Below, one piece after another: positions 1-11,725 of a DNA stretch of 64,000 bases. The translations under genes were made by a program, and so were the position numbers. This DNA comes from Aurelia coerulea. Taxonomy: Eukaryota > Cnidaria > Scyphozoa > Semaeostomeae > Ulmaridae. The notes under the pieces are model-generated. The model made no database searches, had not been told where the DNA came from, and saw only the letters and a program-made list of their open reading frames with translations. Position 1 is the stretch's first letter. Each line of letters starts with the position of its first letter. The stretch is from assembly GCA_039566865.1 (NCBI GenBank), contig CM076943.1, positions 39,440,663-39,504,662 on the forward strand, read 5' to 3'.

Positions 1-33
1 CTTCTTCTTCTTCTTCTTCTTCTTCTTCTTCTT
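1..33. repeat. (CTT)n microsatellite
   Basis: Eleven perfect CTT units open the window. It may continue to the left of the window. Confidence 0.95.
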
Positions 34-57
34 TACCTTAGACCTTTTTCCGCTTAA

Positions 58-395
58 AGGGGCTGTACAAGCTAAACTTCCAAAATTCCTAAACTTTCTC
101 CACCTAATACAGGCAAGTAGCTGCAGATACATTGCAAATGAAGATTTTTTTCTTCATGTTTGAACCCCGTGGAATTCGCGAGTGCAATCAGATTTTTCCT
201 GCCAACAACGATTATAAGATACAGCTGGATTCTGAGCGACGAGTTTCAAATGTGTTTGTCCTTAACATCCGGAAGGCAAAAGACAGGCTAAAGAAATTGT
301 ACGCCACGCGCTAATTAGAGAGGAATTTTTCATTGAATTTGATGATATTGGCCAGCTGATCTTTTTCTTCGTTTACAAAATCTTGTACAGCCCCT
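58..395. mobile_element. TTAA-flanked MITE, 338 bp
   Basis: A perfect terminal inverted repeat (AGGGGCTGTACAAG at the left, its reverse complement at the right) is flanked on both sides by TTAA, at 54-57 and 396-399. TTAA is the target duplication of piggyBac-type transposases. The interior holds only a 60-residue ORF with no recognisable domain, so this is a non-autonomous element. A decayed relative is at 31388-31755. Confidence 0.8.
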
Positions 396-593
396 TTAAT
401 CAGGGTCGTTTGCCTCAATCAACCACAGTCTCCATTGCTCACTATTTTCTGCACCTATTTTCTTTTTATCCATAGAGGATTATCCTGCTCACTGTCATTG
501 TTTTAAAATTGATACTGCGGCAAACTGGTATTGAAATTGTTAGTCTTCTGTGCAAAAATTTTAAAAGAACAGCATCACAAAAAATGACCCATA

Positions 594-954
594 CACTCTT
601 TTTTTTTATAAGAATACTATAAATTTTCTCCAGCCTCAATATTCTTAAGAAATTTTCGTTTTGAGCCTTAACATATTCTTAAAGTATTCTTATTTTTTCA
701 AATCTAATATGGTTTCAGGGGAACATATTTCAAAGAAGTGTCATATCATTATAAAGAAATGGTCGAACGAAAGAAACTTTTATGCAATTGTAACTATAAG
801 AATGTTATGAACATCGCAAAACAGGCAACTGCTGGAAATTGAGACACAAATATGCAAGCTGAGGCTGAGCAATATTCTTATAATATTCTTAAAATGTGGA
901 TGATTTTGAGCCTGAATATTCTTATAAACAATATTCTTATTAAAAAAAAGAGTG
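594..954. mobile_element. TA-flanked MITE, 361 bp
   Basis: The ends are inverted copies (CACTCTTTTTTTT at the left, AAAAAAAAGAGTG at the right) flanked by TA at 592-593 and 955-956. The interior repeats ATTCTTA/TAAGAAT blocks in both orientations. A TA target suggests a Tc1/mariner-type mobiliser. No coding capacity is seen. Confidence 0.7.
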
Positions 955-1267
955 TAATTCCAGAATGGTGTGATCGATTTTAGTTTGATGAATTTCTACA
1001 TCTAGTTTAGCATCATTGCTTGAAAATGGCCGTTGAAATTGATTGACAATGGATGAAAATGCATAAAGATGCATGAAAATGGTCGACAAACGCGGTTACA
1101 TCATCTTGTGATCTTGCGACACCCGGTACTTGCCAAACGGAAATTCGACATTTGTTCTTACGATTAAATGTTGGTGTTTTTTGTTCAAATGTTGATCGTT
1201 TTAATACACTCGATGGTATTTCTTTATTTTCCATTGGTGTCATTCAACGATCTTTTCGTCTTTTTAG

Positions 1268-1341
1268 GCGCAGTACGAGAGCGAGTCAGTGGCCCTAGAA
1301 ATTATCTTGTAGAATGGGCAGATCAAAAGCTTCAAATTCAG
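1268..1341 (+). CDS. DUF4537-like gene, internal exon 1 in window
   Basis: This 74-bp exon lies between a pyrimidine-rich acceptor (CTTTTTAG) and a GTATGA donor. Only one frame is open; it enters in phase 1 (the first two bases complete a codon) and ends in phase 0, giving a segment with VSGPRNYLVEWADQKLQIQ. The YLVEWAD string resembles the strand before the Tudor-like DUF4537 domain of C11orf16/VWA3-type proteins. The next exon (3369) begins in phase 0, so the two join without a break. Earlier exons must lie left of the window. Assignment rests on this exon chain and remembered family features. Confidence 0.7.
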
Positions 1342-1454
1342 GTATGATTTCTGTCCACTTTTTTAGCAATTTCAAATTCTTGCACTCAGAACATCATGTT
1401 GTCTACAAGGTGCAGCTTTCTTTGACAGTTTAAAATCTGCATTACCGTACGTCT

Positions 1455-1850
1455 TCAAATAAGCCCGCACCTTCGAATGAGCCCCCCCCCCCTCGAATAA
1501 GCCCCACCCAATAATAGTTTTGCAATATAAGCCCCCACCCTCGAATAACCCTCCACAAGGGGTTAATCGATTGTTATTTTGGTGAATACTTGTGGTTCTC
1601 TTTTTGACTGATTTTCTTCGTCTTTTTTTTTCAACGTACTCGGGCATGAATATTGCCTAGACAACTGTTTTAACTAGATCTCCTGTTTTTAACATACTGA
1701 CCAGCCTCAAGTAAAAGAGAAAATTTATCCTTGTATATTTTTTTTTGGCTGCTCCTAAATAAGCCTCCCCTCTAATAAGCCCTCCTTGAATAGGCCCCCA
1801 CCCCACAATTTTTTTTGCGAAATAAGCCCCCGGGGGCTTATTCGAGAACT
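1455..1850. repeat. Interspersed AATAAGCCCC repeat
   Basis: The block carries at least five copies of a motif close to TCGAATAAGCCCCC, with C-tracts, and ends with the inverted form GGGGGCTTATTCGA near 1830-1845. This looks like a MITE or its decayed cluster. It lies in the first intron of the DUF4537-like gene. No clean termini or target duplication could be fixed. Confidence 0.6.
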
Positions 1851-3368
1851 GCCTGCTAAAGATAAGATGTTGGGTGAATATGGAAGTGTCTCTCGGACGC
1901 ACTAAAGTTTTATTCACGCAAGTGTAAAAACGGGTTAGAAACGGTTTGCTTAGAAATTTGCGTTAGAAATGTTTGTCAATTGATCTGTTACACGTCGTAC
2001 TAAGTTCATCTTATACTATATATGTGCTGCTTTCATTGAAATGAAGGCTGATTTCCAGCCAATAGAATTTTCCAAGTGTGTTGAAATTCTATTGTTTACA
2101 AGAGTAGATATCACTCTGAAGAACAAGGACAGATTTTGTAAGACAATAGCATGAGTTGCTTTTGTTGACACCTGAATTCAAAGCGACTAGCGATTGCAGA
2201 CAAAGGAAATTCTCTCAAACAGCAATTCAAAACAAAGAAAGCCACAAAAGTTTCTCTGAAACCTAGGTAGCTATCGCGCTCATTGTGCATTCCATACATT
2301 ATTTTTAAGAGCAAACTTGAGCATGTATTGAAAGAAGAAGCGTAATCATTGTCACATTGGCGTTCAGTCGATTTCTGGTAGAATCTTAGAAGATTAATGG
2401 GAAGATTAAGGGAGAAATTTAATTTTTGATAGTAGCTACTTAGTAACCATGCTTTTTTATATTTTTAAGGAACATTTTTCTAACTCTTAGAGTCTCGTAT
2501 TTGATTAATTGGTGTTTGCGTTCATTTATGTATTAGTTAGAACGGAAATCAATCTTTAAGGAGCTATTGTCACCCTAGCCAACACGTAAGCCCACTATTC
2601 CAAAAGAAGGAAGTGCAAAAACTTGCTACGGCCGCCCACGTAATCATTTCCAATTATTCTAATCCTGTTTTCAAACAATTTGTGAAACGCGCGTCAACAA
2701 AGGCATAATAAATCACGTTCCATAAATCTGGAAACCGCAGTAGCAAGCTTTTGCTCTTTGCTTCGTATACCCTTTCTCTTTCTGGAATGATGAGTCTACG
2801 CGTAGGCTATCGTCACACATGCTTCTTTGCAGATACGCTTCGATTTCACATGATCTGAAAAATAAATTTGATCTATGCAGAAAATATGGATCCCCTATGC
2901 AATATTTCAGCTGATAGAAAAATTTGACTTGAGCTGACTTGGCAGTTAATTTAACTACTGCAGCATATACTGCAGTAAAAATCTGTATTGCCGCTGAGGC
3001 CAAATTTGATTTGCAGACAATATGAAATTATAGCGTGCCTGCAAAGGTCCCTGGTTGACAATGGCCCCTTAAATGAAAGAATGGTGGAATGTCATCCACG
3101 AACATTCCATGCATATTCCTCCGACTTGGCAGCAATAGACATTTTAGCTATTCTGGAAGGAATCGGCAAAGAACGATGTTTTGCTTCATTTTGTAGAATT
3201 TTCGAATGTGCACAATAGTGGTAGAAGCTCTAACGCCACTCAATCGAACCTCGCGTATGAAAATTTTATAAAACTAACGCTCGATCCAGGCTCTTTTGTA
3301 GAATAGCTAAACGGTCTATTTTCGAAATTATGTGTACCAGTTTAAAGTATTTGGTATCTCTTTATCAG

Positions 3369-3450
3369 AATTACGCCTACATATTTGGAGCACATACGAA
3401 AAAGCGTCAACTTACTGTTGGTGACTGTGTTCTTGCTATCTCTGATGCGG
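3369..3450 (+). CDS. DUF4537-like gene, exon 2 in window
   Basis: The exon is 82 bp with acceptor TTTATCAG and donor GTAAGT. It starts in phase 0 and ends in phase 1, encoding NYAYIFGAHTKKRQ followed by LTVGDCVLAISDA. The pattern of a basic stretch, then VGDxVLA, is the opening strand of Tudor-like folds and matches the DUF4537 domain as I know it. It joins in frame to 1268-1341 upstream and 6616-6694 downstream. The 2.0-kb upstream intron holds the AATAAGCCCC repeat. Confidence 0.8.
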
Positions 3451-4880
3451 GTAAGTTTCGGTTCAAACTAATGCCTTGACAAGTCTTTTCTGCTATGCAG
3501 TGTGCCCCAAACAGTACAGTAGTTTGATATGTACCGGATGGACCTAAAAGAACCTCAACTGTTTGAAAATTTGCAGCGCGGAAAATACTTGGGATATTGG
3601 AAAATCAAAGTTTGATTGACAGCCCAAAGTTTGAAGTATTTTTTAATTCTATCCTATTTTTCCGAGCATCGTAAATGTAGGTAAAATTGGATTTCTGAAA
3701 CCAACTTTACTTCGAAATGCGTGAAAAATTGATACATAATCTCCTTACTTGTTTAGAGAGCAACATGCTAATACAGTTAATTTCCATCAAGGTTTAATAA
3801 GGCGTAATTGTTGCAAAGGTATCAAATCATACATATACTATCGCTTGTTCAAAGGTTTGATCCTTAGCTCTTGAGGTGAACGAAATCAGTTTGAGTGATA
3901 TATTTTTCATTATTTTGATCAATGCTTTACGCTGCATTTCTCGCATTTTGAAGTTACATATTTCCAATCACATTGATCCAGAGGAAAAAGGAAGTTTCAA
4001 AAACTTGCGGCATTGATATCCTCCATGAACAGCGGGTGTCAGGGGTCAACACAAAGCAAAAATTTTCGAAATCGGACCACTGGTTCCGTCACAGTGATTT
4101 TTTGAAGTTTAGGGAAATGGCATGTTGTTGTTTAAGCCCTTCCACCAAAATTTATTGTTTTAGCTTAACTTTAAACTTTCATAGCTCCGCTGATGATTGT
4201 CCGATTTTTGCAAACTTAGTTTCATTTGAAAGATAATCATCTACTTGTACGTCACATGTAACTTATTTTCAACAAAAGCACACTAAAGTATGGGTAACCT
4301 GATACACATTATGCTTAGTTTGTTTGTGAATTTTGTGACCAAATAGCCACTCAATAGTAAAAACGAAAAATTCCAGTGATTCCAAGTGTTAGCCATAAAC
4401 TGGTAAAAATACTACAATATCTTGGAAACATTTCTGCCAAAGGGTTCGTTCCAGATCGTTTAGTTTTTTTTCAAGAATTTTGTGAAAATTGTTACCAAAA
4501 GAACAAAACAAAATCAGTTAAATAGAGTAGACCAAAATCATTGAGATATTTCAGCCTTTTGGCTATCTACCAAAGTTTGATTCATCCCAATACCTCAAGT
4601 ATTCTCCGTATAATGAATTTTCAAAGCCAAGCCATGATTGTTGTATCTTATTAAGGTAAGGCATCAAATTGATTTAAGAATCAATAGTTTAAGTTTTCCC
4701 AGGCTGAAGTTGATTAAAGAATTCCAGCGTGAGATTCATGGTTTTGCAATCTTGTAGTCGTGCTTCTCTACTGGATGTTTCCGTTCTTTTTTCAACAACA
4801 CGAAGAAATATATGATTGAGGAAATTAATTTCTGTAACTTTTGTCGTAAACTTAAATCATTTCAGAATGAATTTCGATTC

Positions 4881-5617
4881 CCAAATGGTCATAATGGTAA
4901 GCGATCAGCACTCCCACTGAACTAATTTTTGTTCGTTCAATTTTCTGTTATTTTAAGTCTCCTGGAAATTCGGAGTCGCACTATTTCTTGAGAAGGAAAG
5001 AAGGAACTTTCCTTTCCAAGTGGTCTGGAACACAGGCTAAGTCGCACGAGCTAGACTGCACCTAGAGCGACGTCGCCCTGATTGCTATGTATTTTCCCAA
5101 GCAAATCGTTTCAAAAATAACTTGCAGCGAAAAGGCTCCTTAACCTTTGTGACACATTGTTTTTATCACCAGCAGCATATGCGCTTTCTCTTTCCTTTGC
5201 CAGCGACCTTGCAGCATTCTAAATTCTCCAAAATTCACCCCAAATGGTCATAATGGTAAGCGATCAGCACTCCCACTGAACTAATTTTTGTTCGTTCAAT
5301 TTTCTGTTATTTTAAGTCTCCTGGAAATTCGGAGTCGCAATAGCCTGTGTTCCAAACCACTTGAGAAGGAAAGAAGGAACTTTCCTTTCCAAGTGGTCTG
5401 GAACACAGGCTAAGTCGCACGAGCTAGACTGCACCTAGAGCGACGTCGCCCTGATTGCTATGTATTTTCCCAAGCAAATCGTTTCAAAAATAACTTGCAG
5501 CGAAAAGGCTCCTTAACCTTTGTGACACATTGTTTTTATCACCAGCAGCATATGCGCTTTCTCTTTCCTTTGCCAGCGACCTAAACATGCAGCATTCTAA
5601 ATTCTCCAAAATTCATC
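4881..5617. repeat. Tandem duplication, about 360 bp x 2
   Basis: The segment starting CCAAATGGTCATAATGG at 4881 starts again at 5240 and stays nearly identical through GCAGCATTCTAAATTCTCC. Copy 1 lacks about 14 bp of the left hairpin arm that copy 2 keeps, so the deletion followed or accompanied the duplication. The block lies in the intron between 3450 and 6616. Confidence 0.9.
5341..5412. repeat. Near-perfect hairpin inside second duplicate
   Basis: The arm beginning TAGCCTGTGTTCC at 5341 is matched by its inverse ending GGAACACAGGCTA at 5412, with a loop of only a few bases. The arms together span 72 bp. This is probably a tiny foldback element. The same GGAACACAGGCTA end appears at about 32861, at the edge of a LINE shard. 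Confidence 0.8.
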
Positions 5618-6615
5618 CTTTTTGAGCACACCTGCTTTTACCATATTTCTCCAACAAATATCCATACAAAATAACGTCATATTTCTTTGAACTACTTTCT
5701 CACAGTATTCAACCTGCTTTCGTTGAATGAAAGCATTTCCCCTTCAATAACATAAAACATGTATCTGCATTGCACCCATTTCCCATTCCCTCCTTCATTC
5801 GACTTTCTGTCATTTTAACCAAGGGAGGTATCTCTGTTTCGAAAAAGTGAACGATGTCTTTCAAAACAGTACCGTTGGATATTGGGGATTGCTAGAGATG
5901 AATATAAAGGATTCCTTATGAAAGGCCTATTCATGGAGTGACATAATTGCTTCGCAGAGAATCTTATTATTACAGTGTGCCCAACAATGTCAACAACTGA
6001 CAATCTGATTACTTTCTGATCACAACCCCCTGGAACTCAAAATGAAAGCGGGATCTTGTCAATTTCTTTCTAAATTCAACCCGGAGACGCAAAGCAAGCT
6101 TTTGTAGCATGCTGTTTTCATTTGCGTTAAAATTCAAACTTTTCACGGAGTAAACAAAAGATGAAGGAGAATTCAAAGGTACTTGCAATTCCATTCCAAG
6201 TAGGCCAACTTACAAAATTCACCATCATTACGTTTATGCATGAACGTAAAAGAAAATGAAAAGAAGTCAACTCAATGGCATCAGCAAACTACGGGTTCTT
6301 GTTGTAGCCAGACCCAAGCCCTTTTTATTTTGAATTTACTCGAAGCGGTCAAGACAAAGCAAATTCTCAGGGTGCTTATTTGTGGCAAGACCGCTCTAGT
6401 CTGTATGCAAACGTCATGAGCAGGAATTTGGTATAGCATGTAGTAATATGTTATTAAAGGTCTCAGTTACCTTGTGAGATAATGCTTGGCCTCATTGAGT
6501 CAAGCTTAAATTTGTGCCAAGTAAATTTTGGCCAAGATTTTAGGTAGGAGTAAAAGTTATAACTGCTAATAGTTAGTTCGAGACTAATATTGTGACCTTT
6601 CTTTTTTCTCTGCAG

Positions 6616-6694
6616 CTGAATATACATACTTACCAGGAAAGATAACTGAAGAAAGTGATCAAACTGTCACTGTCAGATACTGTAATGATAAAAG
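6616..6694 (+). CDS. DUF4537-like gene, Tudor-like strand exon
   Basis: This 79-bp exon has acceptor TTCTCTGCAG and donor GTGAGA. It begins in phase 1 and ends in phase 2, encoding EYTYLPGKITEESDQTVTVR followed by YCNDK. The YxPGxI...TVxVRYxND pattern is the second half of a Tudor-like barrel. The end phase fits the exon at 7924 but not the exon at 6990. It follows VGDCVLAISDA of the preceding exon in frame. Confidence 0.8.
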
Positions 6695-6989
6695 GTGAGA
6701 TATTGGAACCTTGTCTTTTTCATGCCTCCTGGACCTTTTTATTGAGTTGATAAACTCCTCTCAGGTGTCAGACAATCTCCTCGATGGCTTTGCAAAGTTT
6801 GTGTGTTTATTGTATGGAAACCAAGCAATATCTTCGGTAATATGCTCGAACAAAAGCTGTTTGATCACACATCTCAGTATACTGCTACAATGTAGAAAAA
6901 AACTTGAGTTTTCTTTGTCTGCGTTCAAATTATGCTACGATAATTTTCAAACAAGATTATTTTTTTTATTTTTCAATTGGATATCCCAG

Positions 6990-7150
6990 TACATCATGGT
7001 TGGAATGAAGGAGGGTCGATTCGTTGGAGTGATACCTGTTACCTCGAAGATATCTCAGAGCTTTTACGTAACCAAGCTGAGGTCAGCGAGGAGCAGGAAA
7101 CTGAGAATATCGAGTACAGTGATTCTCAAGACGATTTTGAGGAACTTTGA
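6990..7150 (+). CDS. Candidate alternative terminal exon
   Basis: After a strong polypyrimidine tract and a CCCAG acceptor, a 161-bp phase-1 frame reads VHHGWNEGGSIRWSDTCYLE, continues through an acidic tail (SEEQETENIEYSDSQDDFEE) and stops at 7148-7150. The phase matches the donor at 3450 but not the one at 6694. Use of this exon would skip the exon at 6616 or need an unseen small exon. It could be an alternative last exon, a decayed exon or chance. A clean acceptor and acidic tail favour something real, but the evidence is limited. Confidence 0.35.
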
Positions 7151-7923
7151 AACGATCTGATTCTGTTTAGATCATCTGCTAGCATTTACAGTAGTGTTAT
7201 TTATTAGTTATTTATGAAACAGCGATGCATAGCCTTTATGGAGGACGATCCTAGGTTCTATATGTCCTTAGGCATGCGCATTGCCTCTTGGTTCAATAGT
7301 CAGTCTCTCCAAAAGATGTATTCAGCCATTTTGATGTCCCGATAGGCAGAGATAGAGATTAGAAGATTATGCAACATCGTGAAAACGAGTCTGTTGGATA
7401 ACAGTCCCAAACGAGTTGGACTCGTTTGAAAACGAGTTTCGGTTAACAGTCCGAAATACAATTTCCAACATTCATTCTCAGCAAAGATGCTTGATCTACT
7501 ATAAGATGAATATATCTCTATCTCAGTGCTGGTAGTAATGAAAGTAGAAAGAAAGTAGCTGAAAGTAGCTTGTATCCAGACATGAAGCTGGAAATTTTGC
7601 AAGCAAATTTTGTTCTGAGAGTTCTCCGTCGACCTCTAATGCGAAATGATGGCATCTTAATCCTTCTTGATATGCGGCCTCTTTTGTATTTGCTAGAGAT
7701 TTTTATGGACTATGTACATAAGCACGCTGCATTTTCCTGGTCACTTGAACCCTTCTTCTTTTGCAGTATGATCAGCATTGCCTGTCACATTTTACAGATC
7801 TAGTAAAGGTCAGATTTCTCGGAACTAAAAAACCCTGGAGATTTTTCAAAATGCCTCCAATTGGTCCTTTTAAGAAACATTAATCTCCTGAACAGATATC
7901 TTTGACGGATATATTTCTTTCAG

Positions 7924-8062
7924 CTTATCAGATGTTGATCCACTACAAGCATTCTGGATTTCAAATGATTACTACCAGAGAGTTGCTGAATATTACTTGC
8001 AGCAAAATATTGGAAAAGAACCTGAAAGAGAGCTTGAAGAAGAAGCACCTGAAGCCGATTGA
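7924..8062 (+). CDS. DUF4537-like gene, terminal exon
   Basis: The acceptor TTCTTTCAG is followed by a 139-bp phase-2 exon encoding LSDVDPLQAFWISNDYYQRV, then a short helix-like stretch and an acidic end (ELEEEAPEAD), with TGA at 8060-8062. The VDPLQxFWIS..YY string is what I recall at the end of the DUF4537 domain. With the three upstream exons it gives a continuous frame of about 124 residues across three introns. The 3' UTR runs into a foldback element starting 154 bp downstream; no clear AATAAA precedes it. The protein's cellular role is not known to me. Confidence 0.8.
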
Positions 8063-8215
8063 AACGAACCAGTATTGATAGTCATAATACGATTTAGAGG
8101 CGATATGTATAGGCTGGGTAAGGGCTGTTTAGCCTATGAATAGGCAAAAGAAAACTCTCACGCACATTGTACCGTGTGGACCACACAGAATTTTAGATGT
8201 TTGAAATTCATTATA

Positions 8216-9173
8216 GCCTTAAATAACGGACTCATCATATTAAACCCATAAACGCAACAAAACACCGAAATCAGTATAGTAGGAAGAAGACTATTAACTC
8301 CTGTAAAAGGAACAATGACCAAAATAAGCCTGTAATAAGAGAAAAACTGTTAAATCCTGTAAGACAAAACCGAATTAACCTTAAAACCTGAAAGGAAAGA
8401 AATAAGTTAATAGCTCACCAGTAATTGCTGAAAAGATAAACGTAAAATCACCAAATACTAGTTTCGTCGCACTCTCATCAGTTTGGTTCGTGCGAAGAAC
8501 AAATTACCAATAAAAACAGGCCACTTTTATAGCAGACGAACAAAACAAAGCCGACACGCCATAGCCAATGAGTGTGGTAGCAACTATAGCGAGGATTGTT
8601 TCCGAATTTTTTGGGTAGGGCTAGGTCTGCCTTCCACCTCAGGGTTTTAGAAGCGATGTTTATTAAACTTCGGGATCCCTCCCTCTGCCGACAGAAGGAG
8701 TTTGTTTTCACGTCGCAATTATTCTAATTTGCGCCAAAGGCTTTGATCTTTGGCGGGTGTCAATTGGGCTTAGCCAACAAGTTGGCTTTAGATGCTAATG
8801 GCGTGTCGGTTTTTTTGTTCGTCTGCTGTAAAAGTGGCCTGTTTATTGGTAATTTGTTCTTCGCACGAACCAAACTGATGAGAGTGCGACGAAACTAGTA
8901 TTTGGTGATTTTACGTTTATCTTTTCAGCAGTTACTGAAGAGTTATTAACTCATTTCTTTCCTTTCAGGTTTTAAGGTTAATTCGGTTCTGTCTTACAGG
9001 ATTGAACAGTTTTCTTTTGTTACAGGCTATTGTTTCTTTGGTTATTGTTTCTTTGGTTATTGTTTCTTTACAGGAGTTAATAGTCTTCTTTCTACTGATT
9101 TCGGTCTCGATTTCGGTGGTTTTGTTGCGTTTATAGGTTTAATATGATGAGTCCGTTATTTAAGGCTATTTTT
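8216..9173. mobile_element. 0.96-kb foldback element
   Basis: Two arms of roughly 330-360 bp are inverted copies: the left starts GCCTTAAATAACGGACTC, the right ends with its complement followed by TATTTTT. The central loop is about 8570-8785. The unit is bounded by a 12-bp direct repeat, AAATTCATTATA, at 8204-8215 and 9174-9185. The right arm carries a local triplication of an approximately 18-bp TTTGGTTATTGTTTC unit around 9027-9070, absent from the left arm. There is no transposase. It may supply 3' UTR or termination sequence to the upstream gene. Confidence 0.8.
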
Positions 9174-9185
9174 AAATTCATTATA

Positions 9186-11044
9186 CGGAGAATACAATCC
9201 ATCAAAGTTTATTTGACACCCGAAAGGCTGAAATATTTTTGCGCTGTTTCTTCTTTGTTGCTGTGCCTTGGAACATTGGTAAATTTATTCGCAAAATCCT
9301 TAATTTTACATTGTGTGAAAGAGACCTAATACCCTCAGTTGAAATTGCAAAGAATCTCTTTACTCAAACACATCTCATTTCCTTGCAGAGCTAAGAATCA
9401 AATCTTCATAAAGGCAATAGCGTATATTCTCGGATACTTTTGTAACAATCACTTTTTAAGCCTTGAAGGGTATGGAATGTACTTGTAGTTTCTCCAATTG
9501 AGACTACTAATATTTCCTTTTTTTCACGCATTTCGAAGTATTCGAATTCTAGTGAATCCAATATCACCTATGTTATACATCCATCCGCCCAGGACACGAG
9601 AGAGCAGGTCAAGTCACGCTAAAAAGAAATTTCCAAAGTAATTCCAAAACGAGGCTAATACAACAATACTTCAAACCTTGAAACGAGGCTAATTTAACAG
9701 CCTTTATTTACAATTCTCAGCAGAATAGAAGCAGAATCACAAAATTGTTCAGCTTTTCAGGTATCAACAAATCTTTGATTCACTCAAGTATCTCAAGTAT
9801 TCTTTGCAACGAACTTTCAAACATATGAACTTCTTTTTGGTCCCTCGGTATGGTCCAACTCGTCCAAATCCAATCTATTTCATCAATCGAATCAAAGTTT
9901 GAGAACTATTTTTCTTTGCCAAATCTCGCAATCTGATCGGTACCACATGATCTCGTGTACAAGGGCCTAAACAGAGTCAATTTTTCCAAATAGCATCATA
10001 AGTCTGCCTCCCTATATAATCCCAGCAACAGCAAAAATCCTTTTTCTGCGCTTCTTGCACTTTTGACTGAACTGAATTATATATCAGTAGCGATAACTAT
10101 TACTATGTAATCAGTACATAATAAGTCTTTCTTGACCAAAGTGTCATCAACAAGCCAAAGAACGAAGAGAAACGAGGGACTCCGGCAATACATATGTCTG
10201 GGAGTGAGTGATATGCCTTAGGCGGTCGTTTGTACTTCCTGAGTTAACATGATTAAATTTTAGAAGTCGTTAAAAGCTGATTTAGAATTCCCCTCCATCT
10301 TTTGTATTATAAGTTGATTGTTAAATGCGACGACGTTTTAGATAAGAAATGGAAAGACTGATTGTAACATCTTTTTTCAAATGATTTGTATGATAGTATT
10401 TGCAATAGATCACAAAACTTACTGTTCTGATCATCTTCGCTTTTTCTTCTTTCACCAATCTTTTCAGCAATTACCCGTATTTGCAAGAAAATCTGATAGA
10501 AATAGATCTTGTTACAACTAGTCGAGTCCTTCGTACAACTGACAGTGTCTCACGAATCACGGTAACACTTGTGATACAATGTGATACAAGTTTCTGTTTG
10601 AGTGGCATAATTGCGCTAGGGCCATGGAGGTCAGGTCAATCGGATTAAAATGGCGCCTTCGCAGGAGAGTTCGACACAGAAGGAAAACAAGTCGATATAT
10701 CATGTATGGAATGATATATTAGGATAGGAATAACTCGATGTATCACCCGTAAAGCTTTTTCTAAATTCAACGTTTCCTACCGCCCGTGATTGAATATCTT
10801 GAGCTCAAAATGTAGCAAAACTAAATGTCTTTTTACATAACTGCATTGTCTTTCAGGATTACACAACATAATGTATCGGCGTTTGCCGAAATTGCAAGAT
10901 CACGAACTGAAGACCGATTTCAAATTTTTATGAATTGGTTTTGACGAAACGTTTAATTTCGATGTGAAAATGATTTTGAATAACGCAGCGCATACCGTCT
11001 TAGAGTTCCGTGTAACTAAAATTGGTTGATATTTCCATAACGTT
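9186..11044. other. No gene recognised
   Basis: Nothing with coding features, RNA structure or clear repeat termini was seen. The stretch is AT-rich and separates the foldback element from LINE-A. Confidence 0.5.
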
Positions 11045-11094
11045 CTAGATACTAGATACTAGATACTAGATACTAGATACTAGATACTAGATAC
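11045..11094. repeat. (CTAGATA)n heptamer array
   Basis: About seven perfect copies of the heptamer CTAGATA stand in tandem. It is a simple microsatellite. Confidence 0.95.
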
Positions 11095-11725
11095 AGTATA
11101 TATAGCACATAACTTTGTCCAATTTCCAACTTTAGCATAATAAGAATTGCATATTTTTTACTTCCCAGGCAGTGACATTTTCCATGCTGTTGGAACTCTG
11201 TTTTGCGTTAACATTCATTTCATAATGTCCCAATTTAGTTAACGCTCGCTGAATTGGATGTTTCAGGACAGAAATCTTAATAATAAGATAAGTAGACTAC
11301 AGGAAAGGGCCTTAAAGCGTCGCATACAAAGACAATGTTTCTGATTTTGAAAACTTGTTAGAAATGGATCATTTGGTAACCGTTCATCAGAGGAACCTGA
11401 CCTGCAATTGCTCATGGTAGAGATTTACAAAACAAATCTAATCTAAATCCCATCCTCATGAGGCAATTTTTTGAGGAAAAAGGAATGCCTTTTTTTTCTC
11501 GTCATGACTTCCGGTGGTGAGCGGACGCTTTTTTGAGGTTGTTGAAGCGGAGGGCTCTGAGGGATAATGCATGGTTCTAATTCGATTGATTAGGGTGTAA
11601 GATGGATTCATGAGTGAAATTTTAAGGTTATGAGGAGTTTAGGATCATTTATAGCACTTGAAACGAAAATATCAACTTCTTTTGCTCGCTTCGCTTGCAC
11701 GTGCTGATTTGGCCTAATTGAAAAG

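Noticed and set aside
6711..7160. 149-codon plus-strand ORF overlapping the exon at 6990
   Set aside because: It starts within the intron after 6694, crosses the acceptor, and is in another frame than the acidic exon reading.
11045..11094. CRISPR-like array
   Set aside because: It is a heptamer microsatellite without spacers, and the genome is eukaryotic.
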